This document shows positions 1 through 11,717 of a stretch of DNA of 64,000 nucleotides, in pieces (position 1 is the first letter of the stretch; each line of letters starts with the position of its first letter). Source of the stretch: Annona cherimola (Eukaryota > Streptophyta > Magnoliopsida > Magnoliales > Annonaceae); the NCBI GenBank assembly GCA_030490835.1, contig CM059975.1, positions 5,669,579 through 5,733,578 on the forward strand, given 5' to 3'. The position numbers were made by a program, and so were the translations under genes. Below the pieces are notes generated by a model. It worked only from the letters and a program-made list of their open reading frames with translations. It was not told the DNA's origin and made no database searches.

Positions 1-574
1 CTTCCCACGCCAGCATCTGCCGTGACAAAATGGTTGCCATACGTTGTTCCCATGGGCTGATCTGCATGTCGGTGAGTGAGGCTCCCACAGATAATCCAAA
101 AATTAGTATAAATTTAATGAGATTTAAAAAAAATATTTTTAAATTGTAGTTCATTTTACGTGATTGTTCCCTCTCAAGCCCCAACATGATCCTCTCATTT
201 CAAATTGCCCCTAACACGAAAAGTCCTGAAACCGCCACTGATTGTTCGCACGGACAGTGCAGGCATCATCATAATCAGCTTCCCAACACATCTTTGCCTT
301 TTGTATTTTTAAAAAATAAAAACATACAAAAAATGAAGATTATAAATTTTAATATGCTACCTGATCGTATATTCATAAAAAAACAAAATAACAATAATAG
401 TAAGTTAGCATAAAAAAACAATAATAATAAGTTGTGGCAGAATCGATGCGCATGAAAAAAAAGCTCCATGTACAAGTACAGAAAGAAAGGTACTTTGAGG
501 GGGCAAAAAAAAAAAAAAAAAGGCACAGAAAGAAAGGGCGGGAAGAGGAACAGGCGAAGAGCTAGAGAGCAGAC
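1..574. other. AT-rich spacer, no gene seen
   Basis: The stretch is AT-rich with poly-A and poly-T runs. If the SDR exon 1 at 575-660 belongs to a complete gene, this is its first intron, because exon 2 would lie at lower coordinates. I searched here for the conserved exon-2 end (protein QGKLNIF followed by a donor) and did not find it. Confidence 0.5.
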
Positions 575-660
575 CCAAGTCCTTTTGTGCCACCGGTGAC
601 AAGTGCTGTGGTTCCATGGAGCGACCATCCCTTCTTCTTTAGCACTTCTTCATCTCCCAT
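575..660 (-). CDS. Tropinone-reductase-like SDR, exon 1 only (gene 1)
   Basis: Read on the minus strand from the ATG at 660, this 86-nt exon encodes 28 residues plus two bases: a short charged leader, then [19 protein letters not shown]. The TGxxxGxG motif is the Rossmann-fold NADP(H) site of classical SDRs, and [16 protein letters not shown] is typical of plant tropinone-reductase-like enzymes. The exon ends after GG and is followed by GT, the same phase-2 junction as exon 1 of the three related genes in this window. A TATA-like motif lies about 110 bp upstream. No exon 2 to 5 is visible between here and the window edge, so the gene either continues outside the window or is an orphan exon. 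The reading is open and undamaged. Confidence 0.7.
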
Positions 661-770
661 CTCTCTCTGATCTCTCTCTCAGTCAGGAGAATGAAAATGA
701 AAATAAAAATGCACTCAACCACACTAATTGGGCGTTTATGAGGCAGATTGGTGCGGACATGGCGCGTTTG

Positions 771-782
771 AATTTTATAACC
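771..782 (-). promoter_or_regulatory. TATA-like box of SDR gene 1
   Basis: The minus strand reads GGTTATAAAATT about 110 bp upstream of the ATG at 660. Two other SDR genes in the cluster have a TATA-like motif about 90-105 bp from their ATGs, which supports the reading. The transcription start is not known. Confidence 0.4.
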
Positions 783-1130
783 GGATAGGGGGAGGCAACA
801 GTGCTTACTCGTGGTCCGTAATCGTCAGTGGACAGCAGATGATCCCGAGGAGAGGTTCCGTGGGGTCGCGATTCCATAAATGTAACCTTATGCATCTTCA
901 GTCAATCGTACGCGTCTAGTGTCGGAGGTAATGAGGTCAGGATTTCAAGTTGAGGACAGATATTTTCATTTATGCTTTTCCTTGTCAGTTTCTTTGCAAG
1001 CTTTTACAGCATAGCATAGCAATGATACGGGAGGAGTGAACTTGTATACTCCCTTCAAATTTTAAAATTTTTATACTAAATTTATTATATTTAAAATTAT
1101 TTATTTATCTAAAAAAATCAAGTTTCATCC

Positions 1131-2582
1131 AATGTTGTCAGAACCGAACCGGTGATTGAACCGGTAAAAGAACTGGTCTGGTTCGAACCGGTGACGTCAG
1201 CATGACATATTTATGATGTCATAAATATTAAATTATTTTTAATTTTTAAATAAATATATTGATAAAATTGTATCTTCATAAATTCTAAATAGATATATTA
1301 GATTTTAAAAAAACACAATATAAGCATAAAACATATAGGAGGGATGGGGGCAGGCTGCAGTAGGGACACGGGTAAGCTGCAGCAATCACACATACATATA
1401 TATTATTTGTGCTTTATGATAATTCTAAAAATCTATTAAATTCACACTTTTTGATTATAAAAATGTTAATTGAATAAAGATTTTATGTGAAATTTCATGA
1501 AAATTACGTTTTTCATAAAATCTTTAATTTTACTATAAAACGGGTCATTTTGCAACTTTTTTTTGAAAATTTAAAATTATGAATCAATAGACTAGAAAAT
1601 TTTAATGTTGAAATGTGTATTAACTTATTAATATAATTTGGGAAAATTTATAAAATTATTTAATTGAAAAAATTATACATATATGACTACAATTATATTT
1701 TAAAATATAGGGAACAAAGTATATTATTGTATTTAGATAAATTAAATTAAAGGACAAAGTGAATTAAACTAAGATAATATATGATATTATTTATCAAAGA
1801 ATTAATATTTAAATTCAGATTTAAATGCATTGCAGGAACACCGAACGACCATGCAACACCGGAGCACCATTTCTGGTACTCCATCACCCCCAAATCCAAC
1901 AGCCGGCGATCTGCAATCACATTCAAAGCCCAAATCCAAATAACCGAACCCATTACATTCAGAAAACGCCATCTCTGTTTCCATCTCCCATCTCTATCTC
2001 CATCCCAATCCGTTTCATGCTCCATCATCATCAATCATATATTTAAAAGTGATAATAGCTACAGCAGCTTCTCCCGCCTTCGCTCGGATCAGGTTAGCTT
2101 CATCGCACCTCCCCAGAACTGTCTCCTTCGAGGTCGAGAATCGCCGCATTCCAATTGCCGATTCTGCTTTCCTCGGCACCTTGGCAGCACAGCTCCGATT
2201 GGCGGTCGCTCGCCTTCGTGCTCAGGTTCGGAGCTTTGCCCTGTCATCGAACGCTTTGGGTTGTGGATTTCTACCGTTTGTGCAAAAGACAGTGGATTGT
2301 CGAACCGCCGATTGCCGATTGCCGAACCTGTCATCCCGTCATTTTACTTACAGGCTTTCACCGAGCTGCCGATTGCCATTGCTGAATGTCGAATCCCTTT
2401 TTCTTTTAATCGTTTTATTGGACGAACCGGTTGCATACGGTCGAACCGTGACATCCGGTTCGACCGTCGGTTCGACGGTTCGTGCGGTTTAATATAATTG
2501 AACCGAACCGTAGGTAAACGAACCGGACATAGGACCGGTTCCCGGTCGAACCGGCCGGTCCGGTCCGGTTCTGACAACACTG
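1131..2582. mobile_element. 1.45 kb TIR transposon with 9-bp TSD (MULE-like) and gene-like interior
   Basis: GTTTCATCC occurs at 1122-1130 and again at 2583-2591, flanking a segment with inverted ends: the left begins AATGTTGTCAGAACCG and the reverse complement of the right begins CAGTGTTGTCAGAACCG. Both ends are rich in GAACCGG-type motifs. A 9-bp duplication favours a Mutator-like (MULE) assignment, although ends of this sort also occur in other TIR groups. The interior from about 1,790 to 2,440 is clearly less AT-rich and is open over long stretches (plus-strand frames 1781-2497 and 2049-2492), but I recognise no protein and see no transposase. A captured gene leader or exon is possible. 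The element interrupts an older AT-rich repeat whose halves are continuous across it. Confidence 0.75.
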
Positions 2583-2591
2583 GTTTCATCC

Positions 2592-2870
2592 AAATCAAGT
2601 ATATTTATGGGTTACATTTGTTCAAAAATATATATATTCATATGTAAATTATGAAAAATGCTTAGATATATTTACACATGTATTAGAATGTAATAATACT
2701 TTATAAAATCATTTATGCATATAGAAATGATATTTTGGATAGTTTAAATGTCAAAAATACTACTAAATAAACAAATGATGTTAGATACAATGAACGAATT
2801 AGATTTTTCATCAAAGATCAACGTCTTAGATTTTAAAAGGGTTACATAGCTCTGCGGTTACATAGAAGCG
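2592..2870. repeat. AT-rich dispersed repeat (family A), split by the element above
   Basis: Text of the type AAATCAAGTATATTTATGG recurs near 13.3, 15.2, 21.7, 27.1, 34.8, 38.1, 41.0 and 46.8 kb. The left part of this copy is at about 1,030-1,130. Its right edge near 2,868 carries the GAAGCGGAGCC-like end seen in other copies. It looks like an old MITE family of a few hundred bp; class not determined. Confidence 0.5.
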
Positions 2871-3129
2871 GAGCCCATATATATATAAATCTTTTGCAAC
2901 CCTACATGACTTTTAACTATCAAATAATTTGATGTAAAATTAAAATTCTTGTAGGTTGTAGCCCACTTTAAAAAATACACAAAAGTCATTAGACAATATC
3001 TTTTGAAAATTTATATTGGTATTAAATGTACTACGACATTTGATCACATATTTGTGGGCCCTACATATTGGGGAGGGAAATCTTTTTGACGGATTCACAT
3101 TGATTCTTAAATGATTTTAATTAGCTTAA

Positions 3130-3403
3130 GGATACGTTTAGGAAATGATAAAACTTCTGAATGAAAAGTTTTTGGTATAAAAGTTATTAAATTAAAAGAA
3201 AATGATGTGACATAGTAGGGATAATGATTAAGAATAAAGAGAATAAAGTTAGAATAGATAAGTTAGTTATACGGGTAGTTGTGTAAAAATGATAGAAAAG
3301 TAAGGTAGTTGTACCGGAAGATGCGAAAAAATATTTAAAATAAAGTATTTGTAGAGGGTGAAAAGTTTTAGCTTAACATCTTTACTATTTGCCAAACACA
3401 CCC
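3130..3403. mobile_element. MITE, GGGTGTGTTTGG family (Tourist-like)
   Basis: The left end is GGATACGTTTAGG and the right end CCAAACACACCC, with TAA on both sides (3127-3129, 3404-3406). The interior shares the family text GATAAAACTT...GTTGTGTA...GAAAAGTTTTAG. The 3-bp TAA duplication and short G-rich inverted ends fit PIF/Harbinger-type Tourist MITEs. Confidence 0.7.
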
Positions 3404-3409
3404 TAAATT

Positions 3410-4477
3410 TCAAATATACTTACGAATTTTTCTTCTAATTTTAAATATACCGACAATATTTGACAAATTTCAAAAATAACCATACACTTTACTTAAAATT
3501 CAATTCATACTTAGGTAAAACAAATTGTTAAAGGGGTAGTTAGTTTCTTTATGAAATGCAAATATGCAAAATCCCTAATATAACTTGGGGTTAATTTGCT
3601 TAAAGATAAAAATTCATATTTAAATAATATATAATTATATAGTTGCAAAAGTATTAAATTTATTAGCATGTAAATTTGTAGGTATAAAATCATAATTAGA
3701 GCTTGAGCATATTAGTCATTTCACTAAAGAATAACAACCTATTTAATATATCCCCAGTGGGAGCATATAGACGGAATTTTTGGCAACATTTATACCTGAG
3801 TATGTTTTGCAATTTTTGAAACGTGATGGGTATTTTGAAATTAGGGTTAAACTTGTATGCATATTTAGAATTTGCCCCGTTACTTATTTAATTTACCGCC
3901 CATACAAGTCCCACACTAAAATGATTTTTGTTTATCAATTAGCTAAGTGGATAAACTTAAATATGATAGTTAATTAGCTATCAGATCTTATTGAAACGTC
4001 GTAAAGGCTAAAATAAAACAATTTTACTGAAAATTTAAAGGGATTGATTGTTTGAGGTATGAGAGGGAAATATTTTCTGTATAGTATATACCCCTCTCGT
4101 TTTTTACATCTTTTTCCCGGTACCCAAAAACAATCTTATTCAATTTAGAACCGATTGAGGAAGAAGCTCTGTGTCACACAATAATAATATCAAGGGATCT
4201 GGTAGAAAGATATTCCCACTCGAAAACCATTGCACGTGAACAGCCAAGAATCCACGTGCGAGATTGTGTGGTTGAGAAAGGGACTTGCGCTCGTAAACAT
4301 TTCCACGTGAAAAATGATGAATCCTTAGCAATTGGGAGTAGCTTTTTGTTTTTTGTTTTTTTTCTTTTGTTTTAATAGCAAATGAGAGTAGCTTTTTTTT
4401 TATTTGTATTATGCATTGCAATACCTAATATTACAATCAAGTATCTTCACAACCCTTATCCCATTAAGGGACACCCT
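3410..4477. other. AT-rich spacer with a small non-ATG open frame
   Basis: There is no recognised gene. A plus-strand frame across about 4,100-4,370 stays open for roughly 90 codons but has no ATG at its start and no family I recognise. It overlaps the G-box cluster described separately. The spacer ends at the left edge of the segmental duplication. Confidence 0.4.
4233..4309. promoter_or_regulatory. Cluster of three CACGTG G-boxes
   Basis: CACGTG occurs at 4233-4238, 4253-4258 and 4304-4309. In plants this core is bound by bZIP (ABF/GBF) and bHLH (PIF) factors. Three copies in 77 bp of otherwise AT-rich DNA is notable. No plausible gene start lies close by, so a promoter role is inference only. 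Confidence 0.35.
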
Positions 4478-6159
4478 TTTAAACCCTCACACCATGGAGG
4501 AATAATTTTTTATAAATACACCCACCCAAGGGGAAATATATAAAATCCCCACATGTAGGGGAACAAATATTTCATTCACACCAGGCGAAAATCGAAGACG
4601 CGCTAGCGCTGCACCCATCCATGATGCGTACCTTTTGGACCTGGTTTCAAAACCAAGTTTATGTTTTATTTTTTAAAAATTTTCAAATTAGAACTGGTTT
4701 CAACCCGACCCAAGAAAATCCGAAACTAATACTGAGTTTGCATCAATTCGATACCAAAACCCAACCCGATTCGAATTTAGTGTTCCTCATAATTTATTAA
4801 AATAATTATATTTATGCATGCATTTAGTATTTCAACTATAAATTTGATAAAAGTTATTCCATATAATTATAATATAATTAAATTGTAAAACATTTATTCT
4901 AAAACCTAAATGTTATATACATTTGTCCATAAAATGTTGAATATATTACATCTATATTAATTTTATTTGTAAATAATTATAAATATATTAACTCTTTAAA
5001 ATTATTGTATATATACTAATTAACTATGAGATACATAAGTTTTCCTTTCATTAAAATTTAGATAGTGATTTTATATAATTTTATTTATTTTTCTTACCTT
5101 GGTTGTTATGTAAATTCATTACGTTCATTATATTTAGAATTATCTTTTAATTAAAAAATTAATTTTTATCAAAACCAAAGATATAGGTCATATAAATATA
5201 TTCACATGTGAATACAATAATGTTTAAAAAATTCGTTATCTCTATCGGTAATTTCAACTTCTATTGATTTAAGAGTGACCCAAATTTCCACCTAAAATTT
5301 AGATGGAAACAAATGCTAACTCGGTCTAAACCCAACCTGAATTTAAATTCTAATATTTGGGTTTGGATTCACCCAAACCCAATACAACCCGACCCAAGTT
5401 GTGCTCTTACCACCGGGGGAAACCACCCAGTGGCCAGAGTAGTTTTTTTATTCAAGTATGTACACGCAAGTCATCTGATATTACAAAATAATACATGCTG
5501 TAATCCTTAGCATACAAAGCAACCTAATAATACCCTCAACTACTGGAGAGACCAGATAATACCCTCAATCATGGAGAGGCAAGAGCCACGTCCCAACTTG
5601 AAAAACTGCTAGATCCTAGATTTAAACCAACGTCTCTGTGGAGGAAGAAGACGTCAGCACCGGCCAATTGAGAGTAGCTTTGAGGTTTAGCTGTTGACTC
5701 AACCAAGTTCCAGGACTAAGTCACAAATTGAATCACGTTTATCATTAGGCATGAATCATGTGTGCTGGCAAACAACCACATCCTCCGGTCCTTAAAATCT
5801 CTTCCAAGTCACAGATTATCTCCTTTAGGGTGGCCTTGGAAACTGAACCTGACCTTGGAATCCATAGCCCCTCATGTCTCAACAAACAAAGACCTGAGTT
5901 CCCAAAAATTTTTTTATGATAAGATAGTCTGAAAATCGAATGAATGATATGATATAATACAGATAAAATTAGAATAAATAAGATGATTATATTGAAGTGT
6001 AAGGATAAAATTAAAAAAGATAAAATTATTAGACAGTTAAAATGTCAAATCATTTATTGAAAAATGTACAAGACTAAAAAGAAAAACTTGAAATTTTTTT
6101 TTTTTTTTTTTTTTTTCCTGATGAGATCACCAGACGCGGAGGTTCAAGCCCAAAGCCCT

Positions 6160-6470
6160 TCACTTTGTGCACCATGTAGAATTCTTTCTGTTGTCATCAT
6201 CAGTATTCTCTCTATTTGCATCATATGATGATGGCATGTGATCCTCTGCCCTAACATTAATAGGAAATTTGAGGATACCAGAATAATCTGTGAGGGCCTT
6301 TAGATATTGCATCACATACCTGGTTCGAAGATGGAACCCAACCCCTGCAAACGGGATGTGCAATTCATTTGCATTCTTGAATTGATGTAACACATTCTCA
6401 AATAATAGACCTGTGTATGCATCCAGCTGTGCTGCCGGCCATACAAGTAGACCTGCTACTAGCGCTTCAT
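6160..6470 (-). pseudogene. Unidentified exon-like open frame (copy A)
   Basis: A minus-strand frame of about 100 codons is open from about 6,470 to the stop at 6160. It contains peptides such as GVGFHLRTRYVMQYLKALTD and has balanced, non-repetitive amino-acid composition, unlike the surrounding AT-rich DNA. It has no ATG at its beginning. The copy at 17604-17914 is nearly identical and also open. I do not recognise the family. It looks like one exon, or a processed piece, of a real gene carried along with the duplication. Confidence 0.4.
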
Positions 6471-6840
6471 TTTATACGCACACACATACGGAGCGTGACC
6501 GTCAACCCAATGGTTTCTTGTCAAGGCAGCAAGAAATGTTTCTTTTGTAACCTTTCCCTAATATGTTTCTTAGCAGCATTGCTTAACTAGATCTGAGCAG
6601 AGTAGATCATAACTCTCTCTCTCTCTCTCTCATTCTTTTACAGGATCCGAAAGCAATTAAGGATTTGTATGTATTTCATGGTTATTTTTGTAGATTTCAT
6701 TCCCATCTTCGGTGTTCATTCCAACTTGTCGTAGTGCTTTGGAATGGCATGAATTCAACTTTCCTAATGTGATATCAGATAGCTGCAGCACAGCATGGTT
6801 CTGTTTATGGTTATTACAGATGAATTTCTTGATAAGTCTT

Positions 6841-6947
6841 AGTCTGTTTTGTCCACCACATGGTTCATGCCTCCATTGTCAATACATCTGACCTAGTCTA
6901 TTTTGTCCACCACATGGTTCATGCCTCCATTGTCAATACGTCTAATC
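6841..6947. repeat. 54-bp tandem duplication
   Basis: Two adjacent units of about 54 bp begin AGTCTGTTTTGTCCACC and AGTCTATTTTGTCCACC. The same pair is present in copy B at about 18285-18391, so it predates the segmental duplication. Confidence 0.85.
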
Positions 6948-8269
6948 ATATGCAATGAACATGGTTGGATTTAGAGGCGAAAATGAAGGCCGGCCGAAGC
7001 GGGTAAGGGTGTACCCAATTCTGACCTTACATTTACAAAGTCATGTTTGGCCATACTTTTTATACAGGGTCAGGATAAACCGACCCTCATCTTTCTTCAA
7101 TAAGTCATGGGACAAACTTCAGGTCGGTATCGGGATAACGGGTCGGGTTGAAAAAATGAGTCAAAGCTTAAAATTTTATATACATATCAATATAAATTAA
7201 TGTCTATGATAAATTTAAAGGTTAAATTATTCGATATTTTACTATTTAGTGAATAAAACATAATTACCATAACAAAGCATTAGTAAATTTTTTTAATAAT
7301 TTAGTTTACAACCTAACCTTGATAAATATATGCATTGATCTTAAAAAAGACATTAATGTAAATTTTAAATTATAATTAAAACTGTTAAATTGCAAAATAA
7401 TAATATTCATTCTTATAAGATATAAACAACATAGATAATATATTTTATTTCATTGATAAATATGTGAATGAGATAACTTGAATAGCATATATGCAAGTGA
7501 GAAATAAAAATTTATCAATATAAACAAGTTATAAATTTAAACATATATCAACATAAATTTATATTCATACTAATAAGTCATAAAGTTAAACATATTTATC
7601 CAACAAAATAATATTCACATAAGTAATTCATATAATTTATAAAAATATTTTACACATTGTAGGTCAGAATGAATCAAGGTGGGTCGGGACATGGTCAACC
7701 CACCCCGCCGCCTAGAATTGAAATACGAATCTAAAATCCTACCCCATGCTACATCACCAAGTTAAAATTCTTGTTCCGACCCCCCGTAAAATCGAGACAA
7801 GGCGAAGTGAGTCACACTCGATCCCATTTTCAACCTAGTTGGATTGAGTAATCCGATGACAAACCCATATTACCTAGATATATGAGGCAGCCAAATAATC
7901 ATCTATGTATTAAATAAAGTACTCTTGATTATAAAGAAATTGGCATGAAAAATACTAAAAACATAATTAAGAAGGAACACCCTTCCCGATAAGCCACACT
8001 CAAGACATGCAGAAGCCCACTCTTTCCCTTCCCTTCGCTCACTAGTTTTGTCCTCTTTTTTTAGAGATTTGAATCTTACAACTACAAGGATATATACTTC
8101 CTAAAAATCTTACTCCATTTATTAGACAACAAGTTCGGTTCTACTTACAAACAAAGATGATTGGAAGTGAATCTTGTAGATTGAGTTCTGGGACTCTTGA
8201 AGACTTCACATGCAAGCTGTTATGAAGGAATTTTCAATTGCCTGGCTGAACAGTAGCATCGGCGTTTTT

Positions 8270-8463
8270 TTTGGAGCCGTGGGATATTCTTACAAATTTT
8301 TAAGGGAAATAACACTCCCATTATTTTTTTTGAGCGACACACTACTCCTATTTTATTTTGAGGGAGACACATTACTCCCAAATATGCTAGATTCAGATTC
8401 ACCATATGTGGGAGTCGAACTGAGGATCAGCTCAGAAGGCGCCCGCTTGGCGTAGCAGTGGTG
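8270..8463 (-). mobile_element. tRNA-related SINE-like remnant (copy A)
   Basis: On the minus strand, directly after the SDR stop codon, the sequence contains GTTCGACTCC, a match to the RNA polymerase III B-box. It is preceded by a region resembling the anticodon arm of tRNA-derived SINEs and followed by a simple body ending in A-rich runs. The A-box is poor. The same stretch occurs in copy B (about 19715-19909). A SINE in the 3' flank of the SDR gene is plausible but not proven. Confidence 0.35.
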
Positions 8464-11400
8464 TTACTTGGTTAGGGACAATCCGTTTACTGTCAATCCT
8501 CCATCAATGGCTATAACTTGGCCTGTAATGTAGGAAGGAGCAGGCATGCAGAGGAATGCCACCAGAGGTGAAACGTCCTTCGATTCCCCCAAGCGTCGAG
8601 CAGGAGTCCGTTACAGAAACCCTTCCGCCATTTCCTTTTTTGCCAAAACCTGTGCACATGTAAGACACAACATACCATTGTCATTTGTCACCAGCAGAAT
8701 CTGCATGATTAATTAATTCCTAAAAGCATACATGCTGCGTGGAGTTGGGGTTCATTTGCAACTAAGAAATTGGAATCGAAGCTTACATCTCCCCCGAAAG
8801 CTGTGTTAGTAAACGAGGGTGCAACGCATACGACCATACCTACAGTTTAGCAATTTCTAAAACATGATAAATTGAATTCCTGTTTGGCAACATTACAGTT
8901 TAGGGACGTGCTTATTGCTATTTTTAGATAAAAAGACAGTTCAAAAGCGCTTCGTACAGAAGCTCCAAAATATCACTTCTATTAAAAATGCTCATCCATT
9001 TTCTCTTAAGTAAAAACAAAACAGTCACGTAATGCCAAATAGAGCCCAAGCTTATTCCGAAAAGCAATGATTGTGGCTACTGTGTGGGTAGAACAAACAC
9101 GTTTACAAGTATTTTTAGGTGAAAAAAACATTTAAGCGATGTATATTTGTGTTTGGATCAACTCTTAAAAAGTTCAGTTTAAAGCTAGAATTATGGCTTT
9201 TATGAAAAGCTTGGATTCATAAATTCTTTAAATACGCGCTGCATATTATACTTTTTCCATTAAAATTCAACGCGGCTAAACAGGCCCTCAGGGACATTTG
9301 ACTAGACTTATCGTTTCAGCTCAAACAATTAAGAAGTCATAAAAAGCCTAGTTCAGATAAGTTTAAAGTCTGCAACTTTTCATTTCAGCTCAAACAATTA
9401 AGAAATCATAAAAAGCCTAGTTCAGATAAATAAAAAATCTGCACTTTTTGCTTAGCGCACGGCTGTGTGGTATTGACTGGACTTATCCATTCAGCTCAAA
9501 ATTTTAAGTTAAGAAGTCACAAAAAGCGCGGTTCAAATAAGCTAAAAATTTGCTTTTTTTTTGTTTTGTTTTGTTTTTGTTGGATGTTGGGTTGCGGGGG
9601 AGCTTACACACATCTGTGCAGTAATGAACTTCCCGGCCGAACTGGCCCTATTCTAATCTGTCAAATCATTCACCTTGTGAGTGTGGTCTAGTAAATGGTG
9701 GGTTCATGGTGAATGGTGTTGTGTGAATTATAATACTTCTCCTTATCAATTCGCTTTTTCCCCATCGTTTTGATTCTCTAATTTTTGTTTTCGTTTGAAG
9801 CTGAAATTGAATGTGCAAGGATAAATAGGGGGAATAACGTACGGGTTCACTCATGCGTGTTCTGTTCATCCATGGTGCAATGCAGTTGGCACGGATGTTG
9901 TCCTTGGCCCACTCGCACGCCAAATTCCTGGTGAGATGATTGAGTGCTCCTGACAAAGAAACAGCAAACCCATTAGAAACTCAAATCACCATTCATCTCG
10001 TCACATGTGTTCGAAGTATCCTGGAAACAAACCCGTGTTTCTGTTTCAAGGCATTTCCCATTAGTCTTATGTAATCGTAACTCCAAATGAATTTACCTTT
10101 CAGTGCTGAATAAACGGTGGCAGCACAAGTAGCAACCAAGCTAGCAGCAGATGATAAGAAAACAATGCTTCCTTGTCCTGATGCTTTCAAGAGTGGGTGA
10201 GCAAGGCAATCAGTAAAATAATAATAATAATAAAGCTCTATGAAACAGATATTAGATACAAAGACTCTATTAGTTTAATTCTCATGTCTTTCTTCTGCTT
10301 TGTTCATTATAAGTGTTCACAAGTTACTAATTGGTCTATATGTCTACTGTGTATGAACTTTTTTCTTGTATCGATTTATTTTGATTAAAATTTGCCTTCT
10401 TCAAAAGAAGCGTAAATCCCACGCAGTTGGGTGGCTAATTTTTTTTTTTTTTTTTTTTTTAGGATTTTATATTTTTTATAATAGTATAAGCCCCACTTAG
10501 ATCAAACATCGGTATTTTTTTCATTTAAAAATCAAAAGAATACTGCTCTGCATTTTAAAGAAAAATAATTTTTTTTTTGGACACTGTGGAATCAAAGTGG
10601 AAAAAACGATAGTGACAAAGTGTACTTTAAAGCTAAGCGTTACAAAAATAAAATCCTTGAGGTGCGCAAATTCTTATTTTCCTCTCATTTAATTTAACTA
10701 TTCTTAACAATATTATGGAGCCCTTTTAATTACTTTTCACACTTATCTTTTTTTTTTTTTAAAAAAAAAAAAAGAAATTATCTATTTTTCTCTTCTGTAA
10801 GGCATGACAGAAATCCGGGTGCTTCACTTCTTTGGCCAGTTAGGAAGTTATCCATCCTTTTATATTTAGCATTGTTTATTGAGTTATATAAAAAATTCGA
10901 TTTGATCAAAAGTTTAATAATTTCATTTTCATTATAGGAATTAAATATTTTACAGTATTGTCCTAAGTTTTTAAACAAATAAGTTTTGATATCATGATTA
11001 ACTAATATATAAAGAAAAATGAGGTTATTGATTTGGATTTAAATATTTAATCATATCATCATAGGAGTGAGCTGATTGGTTCACGCTTCAGATTTAGTTG
11101 TATCACAATCAGAAGAGGGGCTCAAAATAATATGCTGCTGGCATATGTAACCACCTTAGTTTCTTCTACCGTTTTTCAATTTTTATTTTTCTAAATTTAG
11201 AGTTCTTTTTTTTTTTTTTTTACCTCAAAATAACAAAAATCCGAAATTCGTTAGATTAATTACACGATTGTACGCGCATAGAGTCGACATGTATGGCATG
11301 CATGTTAAAAAAAATATTTCCTCACAACTTAATTAATTGAGTAGGGATGATTAATTAGCATTGGCAAGCTAACGGATCTTACGAAGATGTTGAGCTTTCC

Positions 11401-11590
11401 TTGGAAGAGGGAAGAGACATGCTCCATCAGCTTCACACGTGCGGCAGGATCCGATACATCGCACACCGAACCCGTGACTCTGAGACCCGACTCATTCCAT
11501 TCGCGCAAGCACTGCTCAAGCTCCGATTCGTTGCGTGAACACGTGTGCACCGACGCTCCAAACTCCACCAGTTCCAAGACGATTGCACGC
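8464..11590 (-). pseudogene. Chimeric tropinone-reductase-like SDR pseudogene (gene 2)
   Basis: Minus-strand pieces, in transcript order: exon 2 (11383-11590, intact, 208 nt, [19 protein letters not shown] to QGKLNIF), the 3' half of exon 3 (10097 to about 10207, [16 protein letters not shown] to TVYSALK; the 5' half with the NNAG-type motif is gone), exon 4 (9843-9949, 107 nt, [19 protein letters not shown]), then a second, cut-off exon 4 (8787-8828) and exon 5 (8464-8649). The last two pieces come from the duplicated segment and belong to the gene-3 type. Exon 5 carries an in-frame TAA at 8611-8613. The Y-x3-K segment reads YSALK, so the catalytic Tyr and Lys survive. No exon 1 is found upstream. 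The missing exon 1, truncated exon 3, doubled exon 4 and stop make this a pseudogene. Confidence 0.88.
9314..9561. repeat. Three degenerate repeats of about 70 bp
   Basis: Units beginning near 9314, 9381 and 9488 share TTCAGCTCAAA, then AAGAARTCAYAAAAAGC, then a TTCARATAA/CTGC tail. The first two are adjacent; about 37 bp separate the second and third. They lie between the two exon-4 pieces of the SDR pseudogene. Confidence 0.7.
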
Positions 11591-11717
11591 CTGAGGCCAT
11601 TCACGTCACGTCAGATCCAGTACTGCTTGTTTTTTTTTTTTAGTAATTGTATACCGTAATAACTCAAGTACATTTACAACTCTCACGTGTTGCAGTGGAA
11701 ATTTTCCTGTAAATATC

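Larger units (their letters stand above)
4478..8828. repeat. Segmental duplication, copy A
   Basis: This 4.35 kb segment matches 15938-20274 almost base for base, with scattered substitutions and small indels. The shared text begins at TTTAAACCCTCACACC and ends at GGGTGCAACGCA. It carries hAT-like arrays of ACCCGACCC/CGGGTCGG motifs (about 4.6-5.4 and 6.97-7.85 kb), a conserved minus-strand open frame (6160-6470), a 54-bp tandem pair (6841-6947), a SINE-like stretch, and SDR exon 5 plus the 3' 42 bp of exon 4 (8464-8828). At 8828 exon 4 is cut off, whereas copy B continues through the whole exon. Copy B is therefore probably the donor and this copy the derived one. Confidence 0.92.

Noticed and set aside
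1781..2497. 238-codon plus-strand frame as a host gene
   Set aside because: It begins without ATG, lies wholly inside a bounded transposon, and overlaps a second long frame. Treated as the element interior.
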